Below are positions 16,920-26,590 of a stretch of DNA of 64,000 bases, one piece after another. The first letter of the stretch is position 1. Each line of letters opens with the position of its first letter. Below the pieces are notes generated by a model, which was not told where the DNA came from, did no database searches, and saw only the letters and a list, made by a program, of their open reading frames with translations. Position numbers and translations under genes: made by a program. Source of the stretch: Bradyrhizobium sp. WSM3983 (lineage in GTDB: Bacteria; Pseudomonadota; Alphaproteobacteria; Rhizobiales; Xanthobacteraceae); NCBI RefSeq assembly GCF_000473045.1, contig NZ_AXAY01000015.1, positions 149,517-213,516 on the forward strand. Reading direction: 5' to 3'.

Positions 16920-19147
16920 GCACCTCTGTTTTTGGGCAGTCGATCCCGCGTGTCGATGGGCCGCTAAAGGTTTCCGGTGGTGCCCGGTACGCGTTCGAGT
17001 TTAACCAATCCGGCCAGCTTTATGCTGTGATCGTCAACGCGACCATTGGTATCGGCCGAATCGTATCGATCGAGGCTACCGGCGTCGAGCAAATGCCGGG
17101 CGTAAGGGCGGTCATCAGTCACCTCAATGCACCAAAACTGACGTATAGCCCGCATAAAGGCGTTATCGACCCCGCCGTGGGGGAGCGATTGCGTGTCTTT
17201 CAGGACGAGCAAATCCGCTTTTTCGGGCAGCCCGTGGCCGTTATAGTCGCGGACACCCTCGATCAGGCTGAGCACGCCGCAACTGCGCTCCGACTTCGAT
17301 ACGATGCGCAGGCGCCGCTAACGGAGATCGACGACCCTCGTGCGCAGCCCATAGTCGCGCAGCAGACTGCGGCTGCCAATGCCCGCGTTGCCGCAGATCG
17401 TGAACGCGGCAGCGCTGACCAGGCCTTTGCGGATACTGACGTGAAGGTCGATGCGATCTTTCGTATGGCACGCGAGAACCACTCACCGATGGAGCCCCAT
17501 GCGACGGTCGCTTCCTGGGAGGGTGACAGCCTTACGGTCTGGAGCAAGAGTCAGTACGTCCTAAATGAGCGAGCTGAGTTAGCGGCCATCTTCGGTATTC
17601 CACCGGAAAATGTGCTCGTCATCTGTCCTTTTGTTGGCGGTGCATTCGGCACGAGTTTACGGACCTGGTCGCATGTCGGCATCGCCGCCCTCGCAGCGCG
17701 TGTTGTCGGTCGACCGGTCAAGCTTGCTTTGACGCGTAAGCAGATGTTTCTCGACACCGGGCATCGGCCTCGAACTGATCAGCGTATTGCAATCGCCGCA
17801 ACGAACCAGGGGAAACTCACGGCCATCATTCACGAAGCAACCGCCGAGACCAGTCGGTATGAGGAGTTCATTGAGGGTATCACCAACCAGACTGAGTTCC
17901 TCTATTCCTGTCCAAACGTGCGAACACGTTATCGGCTTGTCCCTACGGACACGTCGACACCGACCTACATGAGGGCGCCGGGCGAATGCACGGGTATGCA
18001 CGCCCTGGAATGTGGATTAGATGAACTGGCCGCCGCCCTCGACCTTGACCCAATCGAATTGCGTCGACGCAACGAGCCGACTGTTGACGAGAGCAACGGA
18101 CGACCGTTCTCCAGCCGCTCTCTTCTGCAGTGTCTCGAAACCGGCGCTGAGCGTTTCGGCTGGTCGCAGCGCAATCCAAGGCCAGGTTCGATGAGGGACG
18201 GCCGCTGGCAAATCGGGTGGGGAGTTGCAGGCTCTACCCGCGGAGCACCGCAGGCACCCGCCGATGCGTCGGTACGGCTACTGCCCGACGGTCGCGTCGA
18301 GGTCGCGTCTGCGACGTCTGACATGGGACCAGGGACGTACACGTCGATGGCTCAGGTCGCCGCCGCCACTCTCGGCGTGCCGGTAGAACGCATAAAATTT
18401 GAACTCGGACGCTCCGACATGCCAACGGCACCATCGCACGGTGGGTCTTGGACGATGGCTTCGGTTGGTAACGCCGTCCGAAGCGCTTGCCTGGCAGCGC
18501 AAGACGCTGCGGTTCGGCGAGCTGTAGAGGACCCGGCTTCTATCTTCCACGGGCTGACAGCTGATGTGCTGCACTGGAAAGACGGTACGCTGGGACGAAA
18601 GAATGGGGAGGGTCCGCGGCTCGATCAGGTGGCTCTTCTGAGGGGCGGAATGCCAATTGATGTGCGCACCACTGCCTCGCGATCTACTGACATTGCCAAC
18701 CGCTACTCCATGTACGGATATGCTGCGTTCTTCACCGAAGTAGCAGTCGACGCCGATCTTGGCATTGTCCGCATCCGTCGTATGCTTGGCGTCTACGGTA
18801 TCGGCAAAGTCGTCAATCCGCGGCTGGCACGCAGCCAGTGTATCGGAGGTATGGTTGGCGGTATTGGTATGGCGCTGATGGAGCGTACGGTGCTCGACCA
18901 GCGCGATGGCCGCCCCGTCAATGCTCATATGGCCGACTACCTCGTGCCCGTAAATCTCGATGTCCCCACTCTCGAAACCCAGTTCCTGGATGAACAGGAT
19001 GATGCCGTAAACCCACTCGGCATCAAGGGTATCGGCGAATTGTGTATCATCGGCGTCGCGCCGGCGATCGCAAATGCGGTTTATCACGCGACCGGCAAGC
19101 GTGTACGAGAACTACCGATCCGTATCGAAAACCTACTCGGGGCATGA
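16916..19147 (+). CDS. paoC: Aldehyde oxidoreductase molybdenum subunit (PaoC-like)
   Basis: This 743-residue molybdopterin-binding subunit resembles xanthine dehydrogenase. It starts FGQSIPRVDGPLKVSGGARYAF, has the GGAFGTSLRTW cofactor loop and ends with the catalytic glutamate motif GIKGIGEL near residue 707. Length agrees with PaoC. ATG 16916 overlaps the FAD-subunit stop. No XdhC/PaoD-like chaperone gene is adjacent, although this family usually needs one to insert the cytosine-dinucleotide cofactor, so that factor must lie elsewhere. The physiological aldehyde is unknown. Confidence 0.9.
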   Translation: MSTSVFGQSIPRVDGPLKVSGGARYAFEFNQSGQLYAVIVNATIGIGRIVSIEATGVEQMPGVRAVISHLNAPKLTYSPHKGVIDPAVGERLRVFQDEQIRFFGQPVAVIVADTLDQAEHAATALRLRYDAQAPLTEIDDPRAQPIVAQQTAAANARVAADRERGSADQAFADTDVKVDAIFRMARENHSPMEPHATVASWEGDSLTVWSKSQYVLNERAELAAIFGIPPENVLVICPFVGGAFGTSLRTWSHVGIAALAARVVGRPVKLALTRKQMFLDTGHRPRTDQRIAIAATNQGKLTAIIHEATAETSRYEEFIEGITNQTEFLYSCPNVRTRYRLVPTDTSTPTYMRAPGECTGMHALECGLDELAAALDLDPIELRRRNEPTVDESNGRPFSSRSLLQCLETGAERFGWSQRNPRPGSMRDGRWQIGWGVAGSTRGAPQAPADASVRLLPDGRVEVASATSDMGPGTYTSMAQVAAATLGVPVERIKFELGRSDMPTAPSHGGSWTMASVGNAVRSACLAAQDAAVRRAVEDPASIFHGLTADVLHWKDGTLGRKNGEGPRLDQVALLRGGMPIDVRTTASRSTDIANRYSMYGYAAFFTEVAVDADLGIVRIRRMLGVYGIGKVVNPRLARSQCIGGMVGGIGMALMERTVLDQRDGRPVNAHMADYLVPVNLDVPTLETQFLDEQDDAVNPLGIKGIGELCIIGVAPAIANAVYHATGKRVRELPIRIENLLGA

Positions 19148-19232
19148 CACTGTATGCCCTGAACAGTTAGCCGAACGTTCGGTTGAGGCCAAAGCAAGCG
19201 TTCTCAAAAATATAAGAAAGGGAGAAAAAGAG

Positions 19233-19936
19233 ATGCCAGTTTCAAAGCTGTTCTTTATCACCAGTGTCAGTCCCGGTTTGGGGCGCGGTTTCGCCACGGC
19301 TGCCATAAGGGCGGGCCATCGAGTCGTCGGTACGCTTCGTAAGCGCGAGGATATTGCTGCTTTTGGGCGTTGGGATCCGGAACGGCGGTGGGCGTCGTTC
19401 TCGACGTCACCGACGTAGCGGCCATTGTCCCGATTGTTGCGAGGATCGAGAAAGAGGTTGGTCCGATCGACGTGCTGATCAACAACGCTGGCTATGGCCA
19501 TGAAGGGGTAGTCGAGGAGACCACGCCAGAAGAGCTGCGACGTCAGTTCGAGGTCAACGTTTTCGGGCCCGTCGCAATCACTCAGGCGGTCCTCCCCTAT
19601 ATGCGCAAGAGACGGGCCGGCCATATTGTCAATGTGACATCTGGGAGGCTTTATCACCATGCCTGTCCTCGGCATATATATCACGGAAGCAAATTCGCGC
19701 TCGAGGGGATTTCGGAGGCGCTGGGGAAGGAGGTCTCGGATCTCGGCATAAAGGTCACTGCGGTCGAGCCGGGCGGATTCCGCACGGACTGGGCGGGCCG
19801 CTCGATGGTTCGCGTTGAAGGGCTTCTGCGTAGCTATGCGACGATCCAGTCGGCTGCTCCACCGGCCGACTCTCGCCTTCGGACAAAGTCGATCAGAGCC
19901 CTCAGCTTGAGGGGTACTCGTCGACGGTCCGCGTAG
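19233..19936 (+). pseudogene. SDR family oxidoreductase, frameshifted and 3'-truncated
   Basis: ATG 19233 follows AAAGGGAGAAAAAG and opens an SDR (LFFITSVSPGLGRGFATAAI). One base is missing near 19383: the first frame ends at 19418, while the correct continuation GVVLDVTD is in the next frame with NNAGYG and the active-site YHGSK. After EGLLRSYATIQ, about 19848, SDR homology stops and the frame runs antisense into the end of the convergent LysR gene until 19936. The C-terminal third is therefore lost, probably by a deletion that joined the two genes. Confidence 0.7.
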
Positions 19937-20787
19937 TAGAGAGTGAGGCCAGGCAGGGCCGGACTCCAATCGGCAAGCAAGCGCACGAGCCTGCCGCTCT
20001 GGACGAACCGCTCGATATAACCGCTGATCATGTAGGCGACGCCAAGCCCATCGATCGCGGCTTGGACGAGTGTGGCAGAGTCGTTTAGTATCATGCGTCC
20101 TGACACTGCGAGTTTCAAGCGATCCTGGCCACGCGCGAATTCCCAACGTTCGATCTGCCCTGTTGTGACATGTCGGACGCAGATGCAGGCATGCCGGAGC
20201 AGGTCGTGTGGGTGCTCAGGCACGCCATGACGCTCGAGATACTGCGGTGAGGCGACAACGTAAGCCGAGATCGGCGGCCCAATCTTGACGGCAATCATAT
20301 CCTTCTCAACAAGATCCCCGAAGCGTATTCCGGCATCAAAGCCTGCCGCCACGATGTCGACCAAGCGGTTGTCGAGTGAGAGCTCGACATTCACTTTCGG
20401 GTACAAATCGAGAAATTCTCTCAAAAGCGGCTGGAGGGCAATCATGTAGCCGGAGCGTGGTACGTTCAGACGTAGTAAACCGCTCGGCTCTTGACCGACC
20501 TCTTGGATCTCCTCTGCGGCAGCCAGAAGGTCGAGAAGGGAAGGGCCAATTCTCTCAAGATATTGAGCGCCGACCTCCGTCAAGCTTACGCTTCGCGTTG
20601 TCCGATTGAACAAAACAGTGTGAAGTCTGTGCTCAAGCGAGCGGATAGACTGGCTGACGGCTGAAGGAGAAACGCCAAGCTTCACCGCCGCCGCCGAGAA
20701 GCTTTGTTGTTCTGCCACCGCAAAAAATGTAGTGAGACCTTCGAGTTGATCTTGTGGCACTGTCGAATTTCCTGTGCTACGCATCAC
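19834..20787 (-). CDS. LysR family transcriptional regulator
   Basis: This 317-residue regulator has an N-terminal helix-turn-helix (LTTFFAVAEQQSFSAAAVKL, VSPSAVSQSIRSLE) and the effector domain typical of the CrgA/DsdC-like subgroup (GFDAGIRFGDLVEKDMIAVKIG). Its 3' end overlaps the truncated SDR on the opposite strand. The last 15 residues (RRRESAGGAADWIVA) may be altered by the deletion junction. Start at 20787; no strong ribosome site is evident. Target not clear; the paoABC operon and the broken SDR are the nearest candidates. Confidence 0.85.
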   Translation of the reverse strand: MMRSTGNSTVPQDQLEGLTTFFAVAEQQSFSAAAVKLGVSPSAVSQSIRSLEHRLHTVLFNRTTRSVSLTEVGAQYLERIGPSLLDLLAAAEEIQEVGQEPSGLLRLNVPRSGYMIALQPLLREFLDLYPKVNVELSLDNRLVDIVAAGFDAGIRFGDLVEKDMIAVKIGPPISAYVVASPQYLERHGVPEHPHDLLRHACICVRHVTTGQIERWEFARGQDRLKLAVSGRMILNDSATLVQAAIDGLGVAYMISGYIERFVQSGRLVRLLADWSPALPGLTLYYADRRRVPLKLRALIDFVRRRESAGGAADWIVA

Positions 20788-21154
20788 ACGTAAATGCGGC
20801 TGTTGATAAAGAGAGCTCCAGGGTTATTGTCGTAGGCCCCGTGAACTTTGGGGATTTTGCCTGGAGTGTGCCAAGCTCAAGGCAGCAGATTCAATCGCTA
20901 CTCGGCTCCGTTGCTAGATGATCATCCTGTTAGCTTTGATAGTCCCGAAGATCCGCACCGAACTGTGGCGACAGGAGCAGCTTGATTAGCCCATCCCTGG
21001 CACTAGTGTTCGAGGATCCCCACTACCCGACTTTTAGAAACGATGGTGAGACTCTCATAGAGCGCCAGTTGCGCAATGTGCCTTCGCTGATCTGGCCGAG
21101 ATAACGTTCGTTAACCTCAGCGTCACCGACATCGAGTCCGATATTGCAACAATG
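20788..21154. other. Intergenic, nothing recognised
   Basis: These 367 bases separate two genes on the same (minus) strand. I see no credible reading frame. A weak CCCC/GGGG hairpin at about 20840-20860, followed by ATTTT, is the only structure and is too short to call. Confidence 0.3.
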
Positions 21155-22522
21155 CTAGGGACGGCTCGGCACGACGGCACCCGCCAAAGGAGCGTATTCC
21201 TTTAGACCGTCTCTCACCTGCATGAGTAGTAGAATGCTAACAGACAACATCCCCGCGGCGAACAACAGACCGGCACCAAAATTACCGGTAAGATCGCGCA
21301 AGAAGCCAATCATGACAGGACTGAGGATTGCACCCGCCGAGCCAAACGCATGAATCATCGCAATGCCCGCTGGGCGATGCCGCTCTGGTATGACTTGCGC
21401 AACCAGTGACCAGAACACACCATAGCCGCCGTAAGCGCCTATCGAGCACATGATAAGACCGGCTAACTTGATCCCGGGGACTTCCACCGACATTGTTAGG
21501 AGAAGGCCGACCACGGCCAACGCCGAAGGAATAATGATGTGCCACTTGCGCTCGCGGCGTTTGTCGGACCTCTTGCTCCAAAGCGGCATTGTGATGGCGG
21601 CCGCGAGCGCGGGCAGCGCCGCAAGCCAGCCCAGCAGCGTAAACTTATCGCCCGGAACGAGCGCTCGTACGATCTGCGGCGTCCATGTGGTCAATATGCT
21701 CAGGGCAACGAATACGCCAAGGTTTGCGATTGCCAGAAAGATGACGTCGCGGCTCAAGAGCGCCGCGACCCAACCTGCTGTTGCTTGGGTAGGCTGCTGG
21801 GCCTGCGAGTGTGAGGGTTTATCAGTTAGCAGCGTCGCGAGGACCAACCTCTCAGCTGCCGAAAGCCAGACTGCATCCCTAGGACGATCAGTGAGGAGGA
21901 TAAGGGCCAGGATACCGAGAATGATCGGAGGTACTCCAAGCAGCAAAAACAACCACTGCCAACCGGCCAGCCCGTATTTGCCATTCAGGTCCAGAATGGT
22001 GCCGGACAAAATCGAAGCCAGCATTCCAGCAATGGGCATGGCGACCAGAAACCACGCATTGGCACGAGCCCGGTATGACGGGGGAAACCAATAGGTGAAG
22101 TAGAGAAGAAGGCCAGGGATCATCCCGGATTCCGCCATTCCAAGGACAAATCGAATCACAAGTAAACTCTTGAAGCCGACGGCAAACATGGTGGTGGCGG
22201 ATGCCAAGCCCAAGGTGATGGAGATCCGAGCCAACCAGAACCGCGGGCCAACTCGTGCCATGATGAGATTGCTCGGTATCTCGCACAAGATATAGCCAAC
22301 ATAAAATATCGATACGCACACGCCGAACATGGTCGCTGTGAGTCCGAGGTCGCGGCTCATGGTCAGCCCGGCATAGGCAATATTGTGCTTGTCAACCTGA
22401 GCGAACAGAAGAAGCAAGAATCCCAAGAACAGGATACGCTTCCACACCTTGCCCATAACCACTTGTTCAGTAGGAGTAATTGCTTCTCCGAGCGAGGCTG
22501 TTTCGGTTTGTTTGCTGTTCAT
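21155..22522 (-). CDS. MFS transporter (anion:cation symporter family)
   Basis: This roughly 455-residue, twelve-helix permease of the ACS/phthalate-permease-like group begins with LFLGFLLLLFAQVDKHNIAYAGLTM and has the loop SNLIMARVGPRFWLAR and FGSAGAILSPVMIGFLRD. ATG 22522 is preferred because AAAGGTGGTGAT precedes it; a GTG at 22549 overlaps the stop of the other MFS gene and is an alternative. Family members import organic acids such as phthalate, 4-hydroxyphenylacetate, tartrate or glucarate. It is the second of two adjacent MFS genes. Confidence 0.88.
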   Translation of the reverse strand: MNSKQTETASLGEAITPTEQVVMGKVWKRILFLGFLLLLFAQVDKHNIAYAGLTMSRDLGLTATMFGVCVSIFYVGYILCEIPSNLIMARVGPRFWLARISITLGLASATTMFAVGFKSLLVIRFVLGMAESGMIPGLLLYFTYWFPPSYRARANAWFLVAMPIAGMLASILSGTILDLNGKYGLAGWQWLFLLLGVPPIILGILALILLTDRPRDAVWLSAAERLVLATLLTDKPSHSQAQQPTQATAGWVAALLSRDVIFLAIANLGVFVALSILTTWTPQIVRALVPGDKFTLLGWLAALPALAAAITMPLWSKRSDKRRERKWHIIIPSALAVVGLLLTMSVEVPGIKLAGLIMCSIGAYGGYGVFWSLVAQVIPERHRPAGIAMIHAFGSAGAILSPVMIGFLRDLTGNFGAGLLFAAGMLSVSILLLMQVRDGLKEYAPLAGAVVPSRP

Positions 22523-22545
22523 ATCACCACCTTTGAAATCATTGC

Positions 22546-23898
22546 TCACTTGATGACATTTTTTTCATGTGGACCCATTGCCACCACCGTAGCAGCGCCG
22601 ATGATTAGGAGAGCCGCGATGAAGTACTGACCCGCAGCGAGCGTCTTGGTGTACTCGTTAAGCCACCCGATCAATATCGGGCTGATAAGTCCTCCCACTC
22701 CAGCCAACGTGCTGATGAGTGCGATGCCTCCCGCAGCCGCCTGCTTGCTGAGATACAGGCTTGGCATCGACCAGAACGGGCCCATCGTTGCGTACGTGCC
22801 TCCTGCCGTTACAGTAAGCGCCACCAGTGACAGGGTCGGACTGTTCAGGACGAGGGGCAGCGCACACCAGCCAACTGCTGAAGTAGCTGCGCAAACCGCG
22901 GCATGCCAGCGGCGTTCATTTCGTATGTCTGAGTTGCGAGCTACGAGTTGCTGGGCAATGACGCCTACAACATAGGGTGCCATCCCCATAAGCCCGATGG
23001 TCCAGACGTTGTTCACGCCGGAGCGCTGGATAATGGTTGGAAGCCAGAACGACACATTCGAGGTGCTGGCTAAAAGCGCTACGCCCATTCCGACCAGAAG
23101 ATAGAACCGTGGCGTGCGCAGAACGTCAAGAAAGGACTCGTGATCACCCGTCTTGGATCTGGTGCGGTCGGCTTCCAGGTCGCGTTCGATCAATTCTCGT
23201 TCCGCGGGACTCAACCATGGAGCAGATGCCGGTCGGTCCTTCATTGCAAAGAAGACGACGATAGCAAACAAAAGCGCTGGTACTCCCTCGATCAGGAACA
23301 TCCACTGCCAGCCGCTCAGTCCATATAAGCCCTCCATGTTTTGCATGATAAAGCCGGACAACGGCGCTCCGAGCACGCCGGACATCGGGATGGCAGCCAT
23401 GAAAGCCGCGGTAAAACGGGTTCTCCGGGACACCGGTACCCAGTATGTGAGGTACAGCAACACGCCAGGAAACAGTCCGGCCTCTGAGGCGCCGAGCAGA
23501 AATCGCGCAAAGTAATAGGTGTTCGGGCCGGTCATCACGGCCAGTAGTCCCGAGCACAACGCCCACAGCAACATGATGCGCAGCAACGTCTTCCTAAAGC
23601 CGATCCGAGCCAGCATCAGGTTGCTAGGAATCTCAAAGATCATATATCCCGCATAGAATACTCCCGCGCCGATCCCGAATACGGTGTCGGAGAAATGCAG
23701 GTCACGCATAAATCCCAGCTTGGCAAAGCCAACGTTGGAGCGGTCGATGTACGCAATGATATAAACGATGAGCAGCATCGGTAGCAGGCGCAGCAGCACC
23801 TTTCGGTATAGCAAACTGGGATCTACGCCTGTTAGCTCCGCCGGGATTCGGCGACCACGAACCGAATCCCTGGTAATTGTGCCCATCTGACTCTGCAC
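22546..23898 (-). CDS. MFS transporter (anion:cation symporter family)
   Basis: This 450-residue, twelve-helix permease is related to the gene downstream. It has YIIAYIDRSNVGFAKLGFM in helix 1, SNLMLARIGFRKTLLRI in the loop after helix 2, and the central cytoplasmic loop (APWLSPAERELIERDLEADR) typical of ACS transporters. GTG 23898 follows GGAGGCAAC. It diverges from a LysR gene at 24120, which probably controls it in response to its substrate. The substrate is likely an aromatic or sugar acid. Confidence 0.9.
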   Translation of the reverse strand: MQSQMGTITRDSVRGRRIPAELTGVDPSLLYRKVLLRLLPMLLIVYIIAYIDRSNVGFAKLGFMRDLHFSDTVFGIGAGVFYAGYMIFEIPSNLMLARIGFRKTLLRIMLLWALCSGLLAVMTGPNTYYFARFLLGASEAGLFPGVLLYLTYWVPVSRRTRFTAAFMAAIPMSGVLGAPLSGFIMQNMEGLYGLSGWQWMFLIEGVPALLFAIVVFFAMKDRPASAPWLSPAERELIERDLEADRTRSKTGDHESFLDVLRTPRFYLLVGMGVALLASTSNVSFWLPTIIQRSGVNNVWTIGLMGMAPYVVGVIAQQLVARNSDIRNERRWHAAVCAATSAVGWCALPLVLNSPTLSLVALTVTAGGTYATMGPFWSMPSLYLSKQAAAGGIALISTLAGVGGLISPILIGWLNEYTKTLAAGQYFIAALLIIGAATVVAMGPHEKNVIK

Positions 23899-24119
23899 GT
23901 TGCCTCCGATATGATCGCAATGATCGCCTCATTGAAGCCGCTTGGGCGCCCGTTCAGCCGGGTCTTGGCAACTGCCGGGATTAGTGCGAGCAACGACCCC
24001 GAGCCAGACACTTGGGACGTAAACCTGCTATTCCCCGCAACGCACATCTGGTAGGAATCCTCCTTGTTCAGGTTCGTGGAATGCTCGGCATGCCCAGCCC
24101 GTTATGGACACATCGACAG

Positions 24120-25148
24120 ATGCAAGCCCCTAAAGCCACCAATTTCAGTCTGGGCATCGCCTCTGACCTGCATAGGTGGCGTACCTTTGTCGCGATCGCC
24201 GAACTTGGCAGCCTGACAAGGGCAGCCTTGTTTCTTGACAGCAATCAGTCGCTGTTGAGCCGACAGATCAACGCGCTTGAGCGCGAATGCGGCGCGCGCC
24301 TCTTCAATCGCACCGGGCGGGGAGTTGAGCTTTCCGATGTCGGCCAGCGCCTCTTCGAACAGGTCAGGGCATTGCTCGAATCTGCCGAACAGCTTGAAGT
24401 CGAAATCCGAGGCGAAGTGCGCGAGCCGGCGGGCCGCGTCACCGTCGGCTCGTTGCCATCGATCAGCAATCCACTGGTCGGGCGGTTGTTCAGGGAAATT
24501 CGTGAGCGTCACCCAACCGTTTCGTTGAAGATCCTGGAAGGGTCGAGCGGGCAGGTGGAGGAGTGGCTATCCGATGCACGCGTCGATATAGCGATTCTCT
24601 ACCGCTATGGTCCGACGCTGTCGGAATCCGAGCAGGTTCTCGCAACGGTAGACAGTTATCTGATTGGCGCCAAGGGAGATCGGATTACGATGGCGCCGGA
24701 AATTTCGTTCAGCGCGCTGGACGGTTTGCCCTTCATTTTGCCAAGCGCACCCAACGGCCTTCGGACCGCGCTGGATGCGTTGGCACGCAACCAGCACATC
24801 ACACTTTCACCTGCGATCGAGGCCGACTCGCTGCCATTGCAGAAGTCGCTGGTAGCACAGGAGCACCTGTATACGGTGTTGCCCCTGCACGCGGTTTGGA
24901 ATGAAGTCGCGGAGGGCCACGTGCAAGCTTCGCGGATCATAAACCCCCCGCTGCAGCGCACCGTTGCGATGGCGATAGCCAAATCCAAAGGGCCCGCTCG
25001 GGCCGTGTTGGCCGTTGCATCGCGCATCGACCATATCGTGGCGGAGATGGCCAGGAAAGGCATGTGGCGATCGGACGTCAAGCCGAGAAGTACGGCACAT
25101 AACAGAAATGCCTCGAGCGGCGTAGATGAGCGACGGTCATCCAAATAA
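24120..25148 (+). CDS. LysR family transcriptional regulator
   Basis: A regulator of about 342 residues has an N-terminal winged helix (LHRWRTFVAIAELGSLTRAALFL, QSLLSRQINALERECG) and an effector domain of the Nac/Cbl-like type. Several in-frame ATGs exist (24081, 24090, 24120); 24120 is chosen because the conserved helix begins about 15 residues later. It diverges from the MFS pair and runs toward the decarboxylase and amidohydrolase genes, so it may control both sides. The C-terminal 25 residues are basic and low in conservation. Confidence 0.85.
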   Translation: MQAPKATNFSLGIASDLHRWRTFVAIAELGSLTRAALFLDSNQSLLSRQINALERECGARLFNRTGRGVELSDVGQRLFEQVRALLESAEQLEVEIRGEVREPAGRVTVGSLPSISNPLVGRLFREIRERHPTVSLKILEGSSGQVEEWLSDARVDIAILYRYGPTLSESEQVLATVDSYLIGAKGDRITMAPEISFSALDGLPFILPSAPNGLRTALDALARNQHITLSPAIEADSLPLQKSLVAQEHLYTVLPLHAVWNEVAEGHVQASRIINPPLQRTVAMAIAKSKGPARAVLAVASRIDHIVAEMARKGMWRSDVKPRSTAHNRNASSGVDERRSSK

Positions 25149-25175
25149 GCTTCGAAACGAAAATCGGAGTTGTGG

Positions 25176-25745
25176 ATGCCTCGCATTTCGTTCCCTACCC
25201 CAGAAAACATGTCTCCCGAGCAGCGCCGTGTCTACGACAAGGTGGTTTCCGGGCCGCGCGGCAAGATCGTCGGACCGCTGCGGGTGGCCCTTCATAGCCC
25301 GGAGTTAGCTGACCGCTGGCAGGCCTTGGGCGAATTCTTGCGTTACAACACGGGGCTACAGCCCCGGCTTTCCGAACTGGCGATCCTTGTTACCGGCCGC
25401 GCTTGTTGTGCGCCGTTTGAGTGGTTCGCCCATTGTGTGGAGGCATTGAAGGCGGGAGTGGAACAATCGACCATCGATGCGCTGCTGGATCGCCGCATGC
25501 CGGTCGGCCTTTCCGATGACGACACCACCATCATCCAGTTCGCGACTGAGTTGAACGGGTTCAACTCCGTCTCTGACGCTACCTATGCGAGGGCGCTAAA
25601 GCGCTTCGGGGAACGCACGGTCGTCGAACTGACCGCGCTGATCGGCTACTATACGATGGTGGCGATGATGCTCAACACCCACGAAATACCCCTGCCGGAC
25701 GGGGTAGAAGCCGCGTTCCCGCTGCCGCAACGAGATATGCCGTGA
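25176..25745 (+). CDS. Carboxymuconolactone decarboxylase family protein
   Basis: This 189-residue AhpD/CMD-fold protein has the family block RLSELAILVTGRACCAPFEWFAHCVEALKAG at about 62-92 (glutamate, cysteines and histidine in the usual helix). The C-terminal ELTALIGYYTMVAMMLN helix is also typical. ATG 25176 is the first sensible start. Its stop overlaps the GTG of the amidohydrolase gene, so the two are coupled. This pair is common in protocatechuate or lignin-monomer loci, where the CMD member may decarboxylate a lactone or act as a redox protein. Confidence 0.82.
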   Translation: MPRISFPTPENMSPEQRRVYDKVVSGPRGKIVGPLRVALHSPELADRWQALGEFLRYNTGLQPRLSELAILVTGRACCAPFEWFAHCVEALKAGVEQSTIDALLDRRMPVGLSDDDTTIIQFATELNGFNSVSDATYARALKRFGERTVVELTALIGYYTMVAMMLNTHEIPLPDGVEAAFPLPQRDMP

Positions 25746-26548
25746 ATGTGGGATGGGACTGCCACGCACACCTGTTCGGGCCGTACGAGCGGTTTCCATT
25801 GGCGCCCGACAGGGACTACACGCCACCGGAAGCGCTTGAAGGCCAATACATCGAGCTACTCGCCAAGCTAGGTCTGTCGCACGGCGTTCTGATCCACCCG
25901 AGCGCCTATGATGGCGACTTCAGTTTGCTATTTGAAGCGCTTGCGTCACGCCCCAACTTGAGGGGGGTGATAGTGGCGAACGCCGGTAATCCCATGACGT
26001 TCAGCGGGCTGCGGGACAAGGGAGTCCGTGCAGCCCGGTTCAGTCATCGCAGCGGCGCCGGAGCAAATTTCGCCGGCAGTGCCTCGTTTGAAGACTTGCT
26101 GTCGATGGCCGCGCGCCTGGCCGATGCGGGCATGCATGCTGAGCTATGGACGGATTGCAAGGCATTGCCGGACATCGCCGACCAGTTGCGGGCGCTTCCA
26201 GTGCCAGTGGTGATTGATCACATGGGCGGCTTTGACATCACAGCGGGGATCGACGACCCAGGGTTCCGCTGCTTGCTGTCCCTGATTGCGGACGGCAAGG
26301 CTTGGCTCAAGCTTTGCGTTTACCGCAATCTCCTCACAGGCCACGATTTCGAGGAAGGAGCCCAGTTTCATCGGGCCCTGCTGGCGGCCAATCCCGAAGT
26401 ACTGCTTTGGGGGTCGGATTGGCCGCATTTGCGCGTGGTGCCGCCACCTGACACGGCGAAACTGTTGGCGAAATTCAAGAGATGGACCGGTAGCGAAAGA
26501 TTGGTCAGAAAGATTCTCGTCACCAATCCGAGTGTTCTCTACGGCTGA
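25742..26548 (+). CDS. Amidohydrolase family protein (PDC lactonase-like)
   Basis: This 268-residue TIM-barrel hydrolase resembles LigI 2-pyrone-4,6-dicarboxylate lactonases. It has an HxH strand (WDCHAHLFGP, residues 5-14), a core histidine in PVVIDHMGGFD and the closing GSDWPH motif near residue 223. GTG 25742 overlaps the preceding stop. These enzymes open lactone rings of aromatic breakdown products, and the flanking CMD-like gene agrees. The exact lactone is not known. Confidence 0.85.
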   Translation: MNVGWDCHAHLFGPYERFPLAPDRDYTPPEALEGQYIELLAKLGLSHGVLIHPSAYDGDFSLLFEALASRPNLRGVIVANAGNPMTFSGLRDKGVRAARFSHRSGAGANFAGSASFEDLLSMAARLADAGMHAELWTDCKALPDIADQLRALPVPVVIDHMGGFDITAGIDDPGFRCLLSLIADGKAWLKLCVYRNLLTGHDFEEGAQFHRALLAANPEVLLWGSDWPHLRVVPPPDTAKLLAKFKRWTGSERLVRKILVTNPSVLYG

Positions 26549-26590
26549 GTTTGAGGACGAGAGTCGACGCCTCGATCGCAGCCACGCCGC

